Origin: Mesorhizobium muleiense
GTDB taxonomy: Bacteria; Pseudomonadota; Alphaproteobacteria; Rhizobiales; Rhizobiaceae
Reading direction: 5' to 3'
DNA length: 64,000 nt
NCBI RefSeq assembly: GCF_900099905.1
Contig: NZ_FNEE01000004.1
Span: forward strand, 248,001-312,000
Part shown: positions 53,893-62,229 of the stretch, piece after piece
How positions within the stretch are numbered: position 1 is the stretch's first letter
How the letters are laid out: the number at the start of each line of letters is the position of its first letter
The notes under the pieces: model-generated
The model's database searches: none
Told to the model about the DNA's origin: nothing
The model's input: only the letters and a program-made list of their open reading frames with translations
Translations under genes and position numbers: made by a program

Positions 53893-56343
53893 GGCTCTTT
53901 TCCTTTCTCCGGCCGGGTCGTAAAGCGGCTCGAGATGGATTTTTGCCGGCGTCCGCTGCATAGCCACCACCAGCTCGTAGTCGCCGCAGGTGAGGAAATC
54001 GTCGCTGACGCCGTCGGCGTTGCGCACATAGCCGTAGCCGATGTTCTTTCCGACCGTGTAGCCATAGCCGCCGCTGGTCAGGTAGCCGACCGGCTCGCTG
54101 TTGCGCAGGATCGTTTCGCGCCCGAGCAGCACGATCTCGCAATCGTCGACGGTGAAGCCGGCAAAGCGCTTTTTCAGAACCGCGCCGCCGATCTCTTCCA
54201 GCGCCCGCCGTCCGAGAAAATCGGTATTCTTGCGAAGCTTCACCGCCCAGCCGAGGCCGGCCTCCTGCGGCGTGTCGTTGGGCGTGATGTCGGAGCCCCA
54301 GGCGCGGTAGCCTTTTTCCAGCCGCAGCGATTCCAGCGCCCTGTAGCCGACCGGGCGGATGCTGTGCTCCTCGCCCGCCGCCATCAGCGCGTCGAAGATT
54401 TCGCCCGTCGCCGCGATCGGCACATGCAGCTCCCAGCCGAGCTCGCCGACATAGGTGACGCGCAGCGCCCGAACTGTGTGGCCGGCGATGGAGATTTCCC
54501 GCACGTGTCCGAACGGGAAAGCGGTGTTCGACACGTCCGCGTCGGTCACCGCAGCCAGCACGTCGCGGGCCCGCGGCCCCATCAGCGACAGCGTGCCGAA
54601 ATCCTCGGTGACATCGGTGAGCGTCACGTCGAGCTCGTTGCCGACATGGTCGCCGATCCACGAGAAGTCATGCGTCCTAAAGCCGGTGCCGGTGACGACG
54701 TAGAATCGGTCTTCGCCGAGCCGCGCCACGGTCAGGTCGGCCTCGATGCCGCCGCGCGTGTTGAGAAGCTGCGTGTAGGTCAGCCGGCCGACCGGCTTGG
54801 CGACGTCGTTGGCGCAGATCCAGTCGAGCGCCTTCAGCGCATCCGCACCGGTCATTTCGTATTTGGCGAAGGACGACTGGTCGAAGATGCCGACGTTCTC
54901 GCGCACGTGCCGGTGCTCGTCGCCGACCGGCGAAAACCAGTTCTGCCGGCCCATCGAATAGATGTCCTTCGGCTCGACGCCTTCGGGCGCAAACCAGTTC
55001 GGCCGCTCCCAACCGAGCTTGGAGCCGAACACGGCGCGGTGCTTTTGCAGCCGTTCATAGAGTGGCGACACGATCCGTGGCCGGCCCGTGGCATACTCTT
55101 CATGCGGGAAGCCGATCGTATAGTGCTTGCCATAGGCTTCCAGCGTGCGGTCGCGGACCCATTGCCGGTCGCGGTGCAGGTCGGAAAAGCGCCTGATATC
55201 GACCACCCACAGGTCGAGTGGCGCCTCGCCGTCGACCACCCACTGCGCCAGCACCCAGCCGGCGCCGCCACCTGCCGCGATGCCGAAGGCGTTGAAGCCG
55301 GCGCCGACGAACATATTGGCGCATTCGGGTGCGACGCCGAGAATGAAATTGCCGTCCGGCGTGAAGCTCTCCGGCCCGTTGATCATCTGCTTGACGCCGA
55401 CGCTTTCGAGCGCCGGAACCCGCGTGATTGCCTGGTTCATATGCTGCTCGAAATGATCGTAATCGTCGTCGAACAGCCGGAACTGCCAGTCGTCAGGGAC
55501 ATTGCCGCCGGGAAGATCGGTCGTCCAGGCTTGCGGGTTCGGCTCATAGCCGCCCATCACCAGCCCGCCGACCTCCTCCTTGAAATAAATGCGGCGGTCG
55601 GGGTCGCGGATCGTCGGCGCATCGGTCGCCAACCCGTCTATTCTTTCGGTGACGATGTACTGGTGCTTCACCGGCTGCAGCGGCACGTTGATGCCGGCTA
55701 GCGCCCCCACCTGCCGCGCCCATTGCCCGGCACAGTTCACCACCTTGTCGCAGGCGATATCGCCCCTGTTGGTCTTTACCGTTGTGATGCGGCCCTCCTG
55801 CATGTCGAAGCCGGTGACGCGGACATCCTCGAACAGCCTGGCGCCATGCATGCGCGCGCCTTTGGCCAGCGACTGCGTGATGTCGGAAGGGTTTGCCTGG
55901 CCGTCGGTCGGCAGCCAGTTGGCGCCGACGAGATCGCCGGTTGCCAGCAGCGGCCACATCGCCTTGACCTCGGCCGGTGACAGCAACTGCATGTCCATGC
56001 CGAAGCTCTTCGCCGTCGTCGCCAGCCTCTTGTACTCGATCCAGCGGTCGGCATTGGTGGCGAGCCTGAGGCATCCGGTCATCTTCCAGCCGGTGGCCAG
56101 CCCGGTTTCGGCTTCCAGTCCCTTGTAGAGATCGACCGAATATTTGAGCACGCGGGTGATCGAGGCCGAAGACCGCAATTGACCGACCAGCCCCGCCGCA
56201 TGCCATGTCGAGCCCGAAGTCAGTTTGCCCTGTTCCAGGAGCACGACATCGGCCTTGTGGTCACGCGCCAGATGATAAGCCGTCGAACAGCCGATTATGC
56301 CGCCGCCGATGACGACGATCTCGGCGTAGGCGGGCAAGGTCAT
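53890..56343 (-). CDS. Dimethylglycine/sarcosine dehydrogenase-like flavoenzyme with GcvT domain
   Basis: Two-domain enzyme of 817 residues. The N-terminal DAO half has EIVVIGGGIIGCSTAYHLA (FAD binding) and SGSTWHAAGLVGQL, in which the histidine of mammalian dimethylglycine dehydrogenase carries covalent FAD. The C-terminal half is a GcvT-like folate-binding domain (for example TYTQLLNTRGGIEADLTV and YVGELGWELHVPIAATGE). Enzymes of this build oxidatively demethylate N-methyl amines, passing formaldehyde to tetrahydrofolate. Its start overlaps the upstream kinase stop by 4 bp, so the two are translationally coupled. The exact substrate is unknown. Confidence 0.9.
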   Translation of the reverse strand: MTLPAYAEIVVIGGGIIGCSTAYHLARDHKADVVLLEQGKLTSGSTWHAAGLVGQLRSSASITRVLKYSVDLYKGLEAETGLATGWKMTGCLRLATNADRWIEYKRLATTAKSFGMDMQLLSPAEVKAMWPLLATGDLVGANWLPTDGQANPSDITQSLAKGARMHGARLFEDVRVTGFDMQEGRITTVKTNRGDIACDKVVNCAGQWARQVGALAGINVPLQPVKHQYIVTERIDGLATDAPTIRDPDRRIYFKEEVGGLVMGGYEPNPQAWTTDLPGGNVPDDWQFRLFDDDYDHFEQHMNQAITRVPALESVGVKQMINGPESFTPDGNFILGVAPECANMFVGAGFNAFGIAAGGGAGWVLAQWVVDGEAPLDLWVVDIRRFSDLHRDRQWVRDRTLEAYGKHYTIGFPHEEYATGRPRIVSPLYERLQKHRAVFGSKLGWERPNWFAPEGVEPKDIYSMGRQNWFSPVGDEHRHVRENVGIFDQSSFAKYEMTGADALKALDWICANDVAKPVGRLTYTQLLNTRGGIEADLTVARLGEDRFYVVTGTGFRTHDFSWIGDHVGNELDVTLTDVTEDFGTLSLMGPRARDVLAAVTDADVSNTAFPFGHVREISIAGHTVRALRVTYVGELGWELHVPIAATGEIFDALMAAGEEHSIRPVGYRALESLRLEKGYRAWGSDITPNDTPQEAGLGWAVKLRKNTDFLGRRALEEIGGAVLKKRFAGFTVDDCEIVLLGRETILRNSEPVGYLTSGGYGYTVGKNIGYGYVRNADGVSDDFLTCGDYELVVAMQRTPAKIHLEPLYDPAGERKRA

Positions 56344-57224
56344 GATATCTGTCCGTATTTTGTTCTGTAGTTTTCCAGCGCGGCATCGAGCCGCGTCAGG
56401 TTTTCGTCGGTATAGGCAACGTAGTCGACGCCGGGCGCGTCGAGATAAAGTTCGGAAACCATGCTCCACATCGCCTCGCGCAGCAGCGATGCGCATTGCA
56501 TGGCCGCATGCGAGCGGCGGATCGCCTCGTCCGGCTCCTTCATGAAATAGGCGGTCAGGAAGGCGAAGGACTCATCGTCGTTCATGGTGGCGTTCGAGGC
56601 GACGCCGGCGAGGTCGAACATCGCCGTGTTGAAGCCGGCATATTCGAAATCGATCAGCCACAGCCTGTGGCCGTCATCGAGAATATTAGCCGGCAGAAGG
56701 TCATTATGACCAAAGACGATCGGCAGCAATTTCTGCGCCCGTTCGAGCTCGTCTGCAAGCGTCAGCAGCCGCGGCAACTCGCTTCGCATGCGGCTGTCGG
56801 CTTCCTCCAGCGTGCGCGCATAGTCGCGGATGACATGGAAAACCCAGAACATGAAGCCGGCGCCGGAGACATGATTGGGCATCTCGCGATGGAAGCCGCG
56901 CATCAGGGCGGCGACGCGGTCGATATTGGCGCGGACGTCCTCGGCGACAAAAGTCTTGGCGCCGAGAAATTCCGTTACCAGGATGCCGGGCTCGGAATGG
57001 CGGACCGCAGGCGCGAAGCCGGCGGCGTGCGCCGCGCGCGCGGTCATCACCTCGCGCTCGCGAAAGACATGATGGAATGGAAAGTCCTGGCCAAAGCGCA
57101 CGACATGCCGCCCGGCGGCGTCCTTGACCAGATAGTTGGCGTTGCTCAGGCCGCCTGGCAGCGGCGCGATCTCGATGCTGCCGGTCCAGCAGGGCAGGGC
57201 GCGGATGCGGTCCTCGGCGGTCAC
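56340..57224 (-). CDS. Choline kinase-like phosphotransferase (copy 2)
   Basis: Kinase-fold protein of 294 residues from a GTG at 57224. The nucleotide loop is PLPGGLSNANYLVKDAAGRH, the catalytic loop VFGHNDLLPANILDDGHRLW with the conserved Asp and Asn, and the metal site LIDFEYAGFNTAMFDLAG. It is an amino-alcohol or thiamine kinase relative with an unknown substrate. Earlier in-frame sequence is Arg/Pro-rich and lies over an inverted repeat, so the GTG was preferred. It overlaps the dehydrogenase gene by 4 bp, and both probably serve one pathway. Confidence 0.85.
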   Translation of the reverse strand: MTAEDRIRALPCWTGSIEIAPLPGGLSNANYLVKDAAGRHVVRFGQDFPFHHVFREREVMTARAAHAAGFAPAVRHSEPGILVTEFLGAKTFVAEDVRANIDRVAALMRGFHREMPNHVSGAGFMFWVFHVIRDYARTLEEADSRMRSELPRLLTLADELERAQKLLPIVFGHNDLLPANILDDGHRLWLIDFEYAGFNTAMFDLAGVASNATMNDDESFAFLTAYFMKEPDEAIRRSHAAMQCASLLREAMWSMVSELYLDAPGVDYVAYTDENLTRLDAALENYRTKYGQIS

Positions 57225-57307
57225 GGGTGAATCCCTCGTTGCGCGGGGTTCAAGGCGTCGCGGGCGACGCAAAGATGGCGGCCGGCAGGAGGGAGCAATG
57301 CGAAGTC

Positions 57308-57356
57308 CTCGTCGGTGCGGGATCCCGGGATCGGTATCCCGCACCGCACCGACGAG
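57308..57356. promoter_or_regulatory. Nested inverted repeat in the leader of the kinase-dehydrogenase operon
   Basis: CTCGTCGGTGCG at 57308-57319 pairs with CGCACCGACGAG at 57345-57356. An alternative inner pairing, GTGCGGGAT with ATCCCGCAC, uses part of the same arm. Two mutually exclusive stems in a leader about 85-130 bp upstream of the GTG could be a regulator or a terminator/antiterminator. No known riboswitch consensus was recognised. The 57225-57650 gap otherwise contains this stem and the sites below. Confidence 0.4.
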
Positions 57357-57507
57357 CCCCAGTGCCGGGTTCTTTGACTCCGGCATCCGCCCCCGCGGAT
57401 TCAAAAAAGTCCTTTTCCCTTACGTCAGACGATTTCCCGGACGTTCGGGCAGGCGAATTTTGGTGCGGCTCTGCCATCGTTCTCCCGTGGCAGTTCCGAA
57501 GCCTGTC

Positions 57508-57588
57508 ACAAGCCAGTGTCGCGCCATGTGATCCGGCTTGTCAACGACAACTTGTGGCTTTTTGCCCGAAATCACAAGGATTTCTTGT
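57508..57588. promoter_or_regulatory. Cluster of ACAAG/CTTGT half-sites upstream of the DeoR gene
   Basis: Five half-sites occur: ACAAG at 57508 and 57574, CTTGT at 57537, 57551 and 57584. Two form dyads: ACAA-C-TTGT at 57547-57555 and ACAAG-GATTT-CTTGT at 57574-57588. They lie 60-140 bp before the DeoR-family start, in the divergent region shared with the kinase-dehydrogenase operon. Autoregulation and control of the divergent operon by the DeoR protein is an inference. Confidence 0.4.
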
Positions 57589-57650
57589 AAACTGTGGCCG
57601 ATTTGCCTTAGAAGCGGTCAGTAGCGCAACAAATCGATTGGGTGAGACCG

Positions 57651-58424
57651 ATGCCCTCGAAGCGGCATGGCGAGATCCTGCGTCTCCTCCATGAGGAAGG
57701 CACCGTCACCATCGCCAGCCTGGCCGACCGGCTGGGCGTCTCGCTGGAGACCGTGCGCCGCGACGTCAAGCCGCTGACCAGTGACGGTTCGATCCTGAAG
57801 ATGCATGGCGCCGTCGGCCTGCCGTCGATGGCCGGCGAGGCGCCGTTCGAGCGGCGTATGCGCGAGAATGCCGATGCCAAGCGCGCCATCGCCCGCATGG
57901 TTGCCGCCACCATCCGCGACGGCGAAGCGATCATGCTCGACACAGGCACCACGACCTCTTTCCTGGCCCGCGAACTGCTCGGTCACCGGCGGCTGACGGT
58001 GGTCACCAACTCCTCCGACATCGCCCGCACGCTGGCCACCGTCAACGGCAACAAGGTCTACATGGCCGGCGGCGAACTGCGCAGCGATTCGGGCGCTGCC
58101 TTCGGCGTCTCGGCCATTGCATTCGTCAGCCGCTTTTCCGTCAGCCACGCTGTGATCTCCACCGGCGCGGTCGATGCCGTCACCGGCGTGATGGACTATG
58201 ATCTGGATGAGGCGGAATTCGCCCGCATGGTGCTGTCGCGCGGCCAGCGCTCGCTCGTCATCACCGACCACACCAAGTTCGGCCGCCAGGGTCTGGTCCA
58301 GGTCTGCGGCCTCGACGGTTTTTCCGAACTCGTCACCGATCGGCCGCCGCCGCACGCCATCGCCGCAGCCCTCGAGCAAGCGGGCGCGCGGCTCAGCATT
58401 GCCGGCAGCGAAAGCGGGATCTGA
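57651..58424 (+). CDS. DeoR/GlpR family transcriptional regulator
   Basis: Repressor-type regulator of 257 residues. The N-terminal helix-turn-helix is RHGEILRLLHEEGTVTIASL with ADRLGVSLETVRRDVKPL. The C-terminal sugar-phosphate-sensor domain contains DGEAIMLDTGTTTSFLAREL and VYMAGGELRSDSGAAFG. Members usually respond to phosphorylated sugars or polyols. The ATG at 57651 was chosen over a GTG at 57642. It is divergent from the kinase-dehydrogenase pair and upstream of the LysR gene and transporter, so it is the natural candidate regulator of this island. Confidence 0.92.
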   Translation: MPSKRHGEILRLLHEEGTVTIASLADRLGVSLETVRRDVKPLTSDGSILKMHGAVGLPSMAGEAPFERRMRENADAKRAIARMVAATIRDGEAIMLDTGTTTSFLARELLGHRRLTVVTNSSDIARTLATVNGNKVYMAGGELRSDSGAAFGVSAIAFVSRFSVSHAVISTGAVDAVTGVMDYDLDEAEFARMVLSRGQRSLVITDHTKFGRQGLVQVCGLDGFSELVTDRPPPHAIAAALEQAGARLSIAGSESGI

Positions 58425-58500
58425 CCTGGCCAGAGCAGTAATGCGGTGAGCCTGGGATCGGCGGCTTTTCTTCCTTGCCGTCCCGGTGTTTAGTCCGGCC

Positions 58501-59427
58501 ATGGCTTTCACCATCCGCCAATTGCAGTTCTTCATCGCCGTCGCCGAGCAAGGCACAGTGTCTGGCGCCGCCCAAAACCTGTCCATCTCGCAATCGTCGG
58601 TCACCGAGGCGATCAAGGAGCTCGAAGGCGATCTCGGCGTCGAACTGTTCGAGCGCCATCCGCGCGGCCTCAACATCACCCACAAGGGCCACCAGTTCCT
58701 GCGCCACGCGACAAAGATCCTTGCCGATGTTTCCGATGCGCGCCGCGCCTTCTCCGGCGAGCAAGCGGCGGCTGGCGGCCGGCTGCAACTCGGCGTCACC
58801 TCGCTGGTCGCCGGCTATGTCCTGTCCGACCTTCTCGCCCGCTATCGCCGCGCCTATCCGGGCGTCGAGATCTCGGCCATCGAGGACAATGGCGACTACC
58901 TCGAACATCTGCTGGTCGGCGGCAAGCTCGACATCGCCGTCATGGTCACCTCGAACCTGCGCGACCGCACCGCCCTGCAATCGGAAATTCTCGAAGTCTC
59001 GCCCTACCGGCTATGGCTGCCGCTTGGCCATCCGCTGTCCAGCGCCGACATCATCGGCATCAGCGATATCGCGTCGGAGCCGCTGATCATGCTGACCGTC
59101 GACGAGATCGAAGAGAATACCGGAAAATTGCTGGCGGCGATTGCTGCCAAGCCGCATGTCGCCTTCCGCACCCGCTCGGTCGAAGCGGTGCGCAGCCTCG
59201 TCGCCACCGGCGCCGGCGTGGCGCTGCTGCCCGACCTCGTCTACCGGCCATGGTCGCTTGAAGGCGACCGCATCGAATCGCGCGATATTTCGGGCTCGTT
59301 GCCGGTTGTCCAAGTCGGCACGGTCTGGCGGCGCGGCTCCGGCCTGCCACAGGCCGCGCGCGACTTCATCGGGCTTGCCCAGTCGCAGCGCATGGTTCGT
59401 CAGCGGCCGGACAAGAACGGCCGCTGA
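58501..59427 (+). CDS. LysR family transcriptional regulator
   Basis: Regulator of 308 residues. The helix-turn-helix is MAFTIRQLQFFIAVAEQGTV with SGAAQNLSISQSSVTEAIKE. The effector-binding domain includes LQLGVTSLVAGYVLSDLLAR and ATGAGVALLPDLVYRPWSLE. The ATG at 58501 is standard. It lies 76 bp after deoR and 225 bp before the transporter. A CAGCGGCC/GGCCGCTG stem spans its stop codon (59401-59426), and TATCGG-AAAAA-CCGATA follows at 59430-59446. Confidence 0.92.
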   Translation: MAFTIRQLQFFIAVAEQGTVSGAAQNLSISQSSVTEAIKELEGDLGVELFERHPRGLNITHKGHQFLRHATKILADVSDARRAFSGEQAAAGGRLQLGVTSLVAGYVLSDLLARYRRAYPGVEISAIEDNGDYLEHLLVGGKLDIAVMVTSNLRDRTALQSEILEVSPYRLWLPLGHPLSSADIIGISDIASEPLIMLTVDEIEENTGKLLAAIAAKPHVAFRTRSVEAVRSLVATGAGVALLPDLVYRPWSLEGDRIESRDISGSLPVVQVGTVWRRGSGLPQAARDFIGLAQSQRMVRQRPDKNGR

Positions 59428-59520
59428 TCTATCGGAAAAACCGATATCGCCTTTCTGACAAATGAATTTGCGAAACCGGAAATTTCACAGCACCCTGACA
59501 ATCAGGGAGCAAAGCCGCCG

Positions 59521-59622
59521 TTAGAGCGACGTGCGTCCAATTGGACGCACAAAGTACGCTCTAACACTTTTAGTTTTCGCATCGTGCTTCCGAAAATCAA
59601 TCCGATTTTCGGGCCGATGCGA
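59521..59622. repeat. Short composite palindromic repeat F upstream of the transporter
   Basis: The core is a perfect 20-bp palindrome at 59531-59550 (GTGCGTCCAATTGGACGCAC), enclosed by TTAGAGCG at 59521-59528 and CGCTCTAA at 59557-59564. A second unit has TCGCATCG/CGATGCGA at 59577-59622 around CGAAAATC/GATTTTCG. It is a double-hairpin element of the kind dispersed in Mesorhizobium genomes. It ends 30 bp before the binding-protein ATG. Confidence 0.75.
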
Positions 59623-59652
59623 GAGTGCGGCCCCTCAAATGGGAGATCGACG

Positions 59653-60804
59653 ATGAATTCATTCCTGAAGTCATGCACTGCATTGACGGTCGCGCTGGCC
59701 TTCTCCGGCCAGGCGATCGCCCAGGTTAAGGAACTTGGCAAGGGCGAAGGCCAGGTCAACATTGTTGCCTGGCCCGGCTACATCGAACGCGGCGAAACCG
59801 ACAAGAACTATGATTGGGTCACGTCTTTCGAGAAGAACACAGGCTGCAAGGTCAATATCAAGACCGCCAACACCTCCGACGAGATGGTCGCGCTGATGAA
59901 TGAGGGCGGATTCGACCTTGTTACTGCCTCGGGCGACGCGTCGTTGCGCCTTGTCGCCGGCAAGCGGGTCCAGCCGATCAACACCGATCTCATCCCGAGC
60001 TGGAACACGGTCGACGACCGGCTGAAGGATGCGCCGTGGTTCACGGTCGGCGGCGTCCACTACGGCGCCCCCTACCAGTGGGGGCCGAACGTGCTGATGT
60101 ACAATACCGAGGTGTTCAAGGAAGCGCCGAAGAGCTGGAACGTCGTCTTCGAGGAGATGACCTTGCCCGACGGCAAGCCGAACAAGGGCCGCGTCCAGGC
60201 CTATGACGGGCCGATCCACATCGCCGATGCGGCCAACTATCTGATGTTCCACAAGCCGGAGCTCGGCATCAAGGATCCCTACGAGCTGACCGAAGATCAG
60301 TACAAGGCCGCCCTCGATCTGCTGCGCGTCCAGCGCACGCTGGTCGGACGCTACTGGCATGACGCCGCCATCCAGGTCGACGATTTCCAGAACGAAGGCG
60401 TCGTTGCCTCCGGTTCATGGCCCTATCAGGTCAACACGCTGGTTGCTGCCAAGAAGCCGGTCGCTTCGACCATCCCCCAGGAAGGCGTCACCGGCTGGGC
60501 CGACACCACCATACTGGCAGCCGACGCAGCCCACCCGAACTGCGCCTATATGTGGATGGAGCACTCGCTGTCGCCGAAAGTGCAGGGCGATGTCTCCGCC
60601 TGGTTCGGTTCGCTGCCGGTGGTGCCGGCTGCCTGCAAGGGCAACGAATTGCTCGGCGAGGAAGGCTGCAAGACCAACGGCTACGACAATTTCGAAAAGA
60701 TCAAGTTCTGGAAGACGCCGGTGTCGAAATGCGCCACCCAGGACCAGTGCGTGCCTTACTATCGCTGGGTGTCGGACTATATCGGCGTCATCGGCGGACG
60801 GTGA
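59653..60804 (+). CDS. ABC importer periplasmic binding protein (PotD-like)
   Basis: Protein of 383 residues with a Sec signal peptide (MNSFLKSCTALTVALAFSGQ, cleavage after AIA near 23). The mature part follows the polyamine-binding PotD pattern: VNIVAWPGYIERGETD, FEKNTGCKV, GGFDLVTASGDASLRLV and PYQWGPNVLMYNTEVF. The C-terminal region has several cysteines (AACKGNELLGEEGCKTNG and KCATQDQC) that probably form disulfides. It is the first gene of a complete importer; the ligand may be a polyamine or another amine. Confidence 0.9.
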   Translation: MNSFLKSCTALTVALAFSGQAIAQVKELGKGEGQVNIVAWPGYIERGETDKNYDWVTSFEKNTGCKVNIKTANTSDEMVALMNEGGFDLVTASGDASLRLVAGKRVQPINTDLIPSWNTVDDRLKDAPWFTVGGVHYGAPYQWGPNVLMYNTEVFKEAPKSWNVVFEEMTLPDGKPNKGRVQAYDGPIHIADAANYLMFHKPELGIKDPYELTEDQYKAALDLLRVQRTLVGRYWHDAAIQVDDFQNEGVVASGSWPYQVNTLVAAKKPVASTIPQEGVTGWADTTILAADAAHPNCAYMWMEHSLSPKVQGDVSAWFGSLPVVPAACKGNELLGEEGCKTNGYDNFEKIKFWKTPVSKCATQDQCVPYYRWVSDYIGVIGGR

Positions 60805-60830
60805 GTTCGTTTCGCATTGCTCGCCAGTTG

Positions 60831-60955
60831 GCGCTGCCCCTCACCCTTGCCCCCTCCCCGTGAACAACGGGAGAGGGGGTCGCGAGCGTTGCGGCTAGCC
60901 CCTTCTCCACGTCCCTACGGGGAGAAGGTGCCGGCAGGCGGATGAGGGTCAGCGC
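60831..60955. repeat. Composite palindromic repeat B between binding-protein and ATPase genes
   Basis: Outer arms start GCGCTGCCCCTCACCCTTGC and end GCGGATGAGGGTCAGCGC, forming an imperfect inverted repeat. The inner hairpins are CCCCCTCCCCGT with ACGGGAGAGGGGG (one base bulged) and CCTTCTCC with GGAGAAGG. It fills most of the 191-bp gap between cotranscribed importer genes and is of the same family as repeats A and D. Confidence 0.85.
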
Positions 60956-60995
60956 TGTCGCCTGAATTGACGAGCCTGGCAGATCAGGACAGCCC

Positions 60996-61994
60996 ATGAC
61001 ATCAGCCGTTTCCTTCCAGAAAGTCTCGCGCCATTTCGGCAGCGTGCGCGCCGTCGACATGGTCGATCTCGACATCGTGCCGGGCGAGTTCTTCGCCATG
61101 CTTGGACCTTCGGGTTCCGGCAAGACGACCTGCCTGCGCTTGATCGCCGGCTTTGAGCAGCCGACATCGGGCTCGATCTCCATCTTTGGCGAACGCGCCG
61201 AAGGCGTTCCGCCCTATCGCCGCAACGTCAACACCGTCTTCCAGGACTACGCGCTGTTTCCGCATCTGAACGTGCTCGACAACGTCGCCTACGGGCTGAT
61301 GGTCAAGGGTGTCGGCAAGCTGGAGAGGCAGAAGGCCGCCGAGGAAGCATTGTCGCTGGTCCGGCTTCCCGGCTACGGCGCCCGCCGCCCGAGCCAGCTT
61401 TCCGGCGGACAGCGCCAGCGCGTCGCGCTCGCCCGCGCGCTGGTCAACCAGCCGAAGGTGCTTCTGCTCGACGAGCCGCTTGGCGCGCTCGACCTCAAGC
61501 TGCGCGAAAACATGCAGGAGGAGCTGAAGTCGCTGCAGAAGGCGCTCGGCATCACCTTCGTCTTCGTCACCCACGACCAGGGCGAGGCGCTGTCGATGGC
61601 CGACCGCGTCGCCGTCTTCAACGACGGCAAGATCATGCAGATCGGCACGCCGGAGGACATCTACCAGCGGCCGAAGACGCGCTTCGTCGCCGATTTCGTC
61701 GGCTCGTCCAATGTGCTGCCGCCGGATTTCGTCCAGCGCTATTCCGGCCAGCATCGCTGGGGCAGCCTGCGCCCTGAATCCATTCGCATCGGCCGGGCGG
61801 CGAAGGGCGACGGCGTTGCCGCCCGTCTTGTCTCGACCAATTATCTCGGCGCCACGACCAGACTGGCGCTCGACGCCGACGGGTTGAGATTGCATGCCAT
61901 TGTGCCGGCCGGTGCGAAATTGCCCAGGGAAGGCGAGGCGGTCGTGCTCACCTTCAACCGCGAGCATTTGCATCTGATGGACGAGCCGGGATGA
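60996..61994 (+). CDS. ABC importer ATPase (PotA-like)
   Basis: Cytoplasmic ATPase of 332 residues for the importer. Walker A is GPSGSGKTTCLRLIAGFEQP, the Q-loop is in FQDYALFPHLNVL, the signature LSGGQRQRVALARALVNQ is canonical, and Walker B with D-loop is VLLLDEPLGALDLKLRE. A TOBE domain occupies the C-terminus (SLRPESIRIGRAAKGDG). It resembles PotA/FbpC/UgpC ATPases. Confidence 0.94.
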   Translation: MTSAVSFQKVSRHFGSVRAVDMVDLDIVPGEFFAMLGPSGSGKTTCLRLIAGFEQPTSGSISIFGERAEGVPPYRRNVNTVFQDYALFPHLNVLDNVAYGLMVKGVGKLERQKAAEEALSLVRLPGYGARRPSQLSGGQRQRVALARALVNQPKVLLLDEPLGALDLKLRENMQEELKSLQKALGITFVFVTHDQGEALSMADRVAVFNDGKIMQIGTPEDIYQRPKTRFVADFVGSSNVLPPDFVQRYSGQHRWGSLRPESIRIGRAAKGDGVAARLVSTNYLGATTRLALDADGLRLHAIVPAGAKLPREGEAVVLTFNREHLHLMDEPG

Positions 61995-62042
61995 TGGCGC
62001 TGTCGGCAACTGTCGCTAATAGCCGCGGCAAGGCGCTTCACG

Positions 62043-62202
62043 GCGCCCCCCTCTGTCCTGCCGGACATCTCCCCCACGAGGGGGGAGATCGGCAGCTTCG
62101 CCAGTGGCGCCTCTTCTGCAACGTTGGTGATTGGCGAAAGCAGTCGCGACAGCCAATCTCCCCCCTCGTGGGGGAGATGTCCGGCAGGACAGAGGGGGGC
62201 GC
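62043..62202. repeat. Long perfect inverted repeat D (47-bp arms)
   Basis: The arms 62043-62089 and 62156-62202 are perfect inverted copies of 47 bp around a 66-bp centre. The left arm starts GCGCCCCCCTCTGTCCTGCC and includes GACATCTCCCCCACGAGG. Each arm also has a CTCCCCC/GGGGGAG self-hairpin. It lies between the ATPase and first permease genes of the importer. The ends resemble a small non-autonomous palindromic element, and the CTGCCGG...CTCCCC module links it to repeats A and B. Confidence 0.93.
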
Positions 62203-62229
62203 GAAGGAACGCGGCCGGTCGAAGAAACC

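Noticed and set aside
57225..57650. A possible glycine or SAM riboswitch upstream of the kinase-dehydrogenase operon
   Set aside because: The dehydrogenase has a GcvT-like half, so I looked for such leaders. I could not match the known glycine or SAM-II consensus elements on the minus strand.
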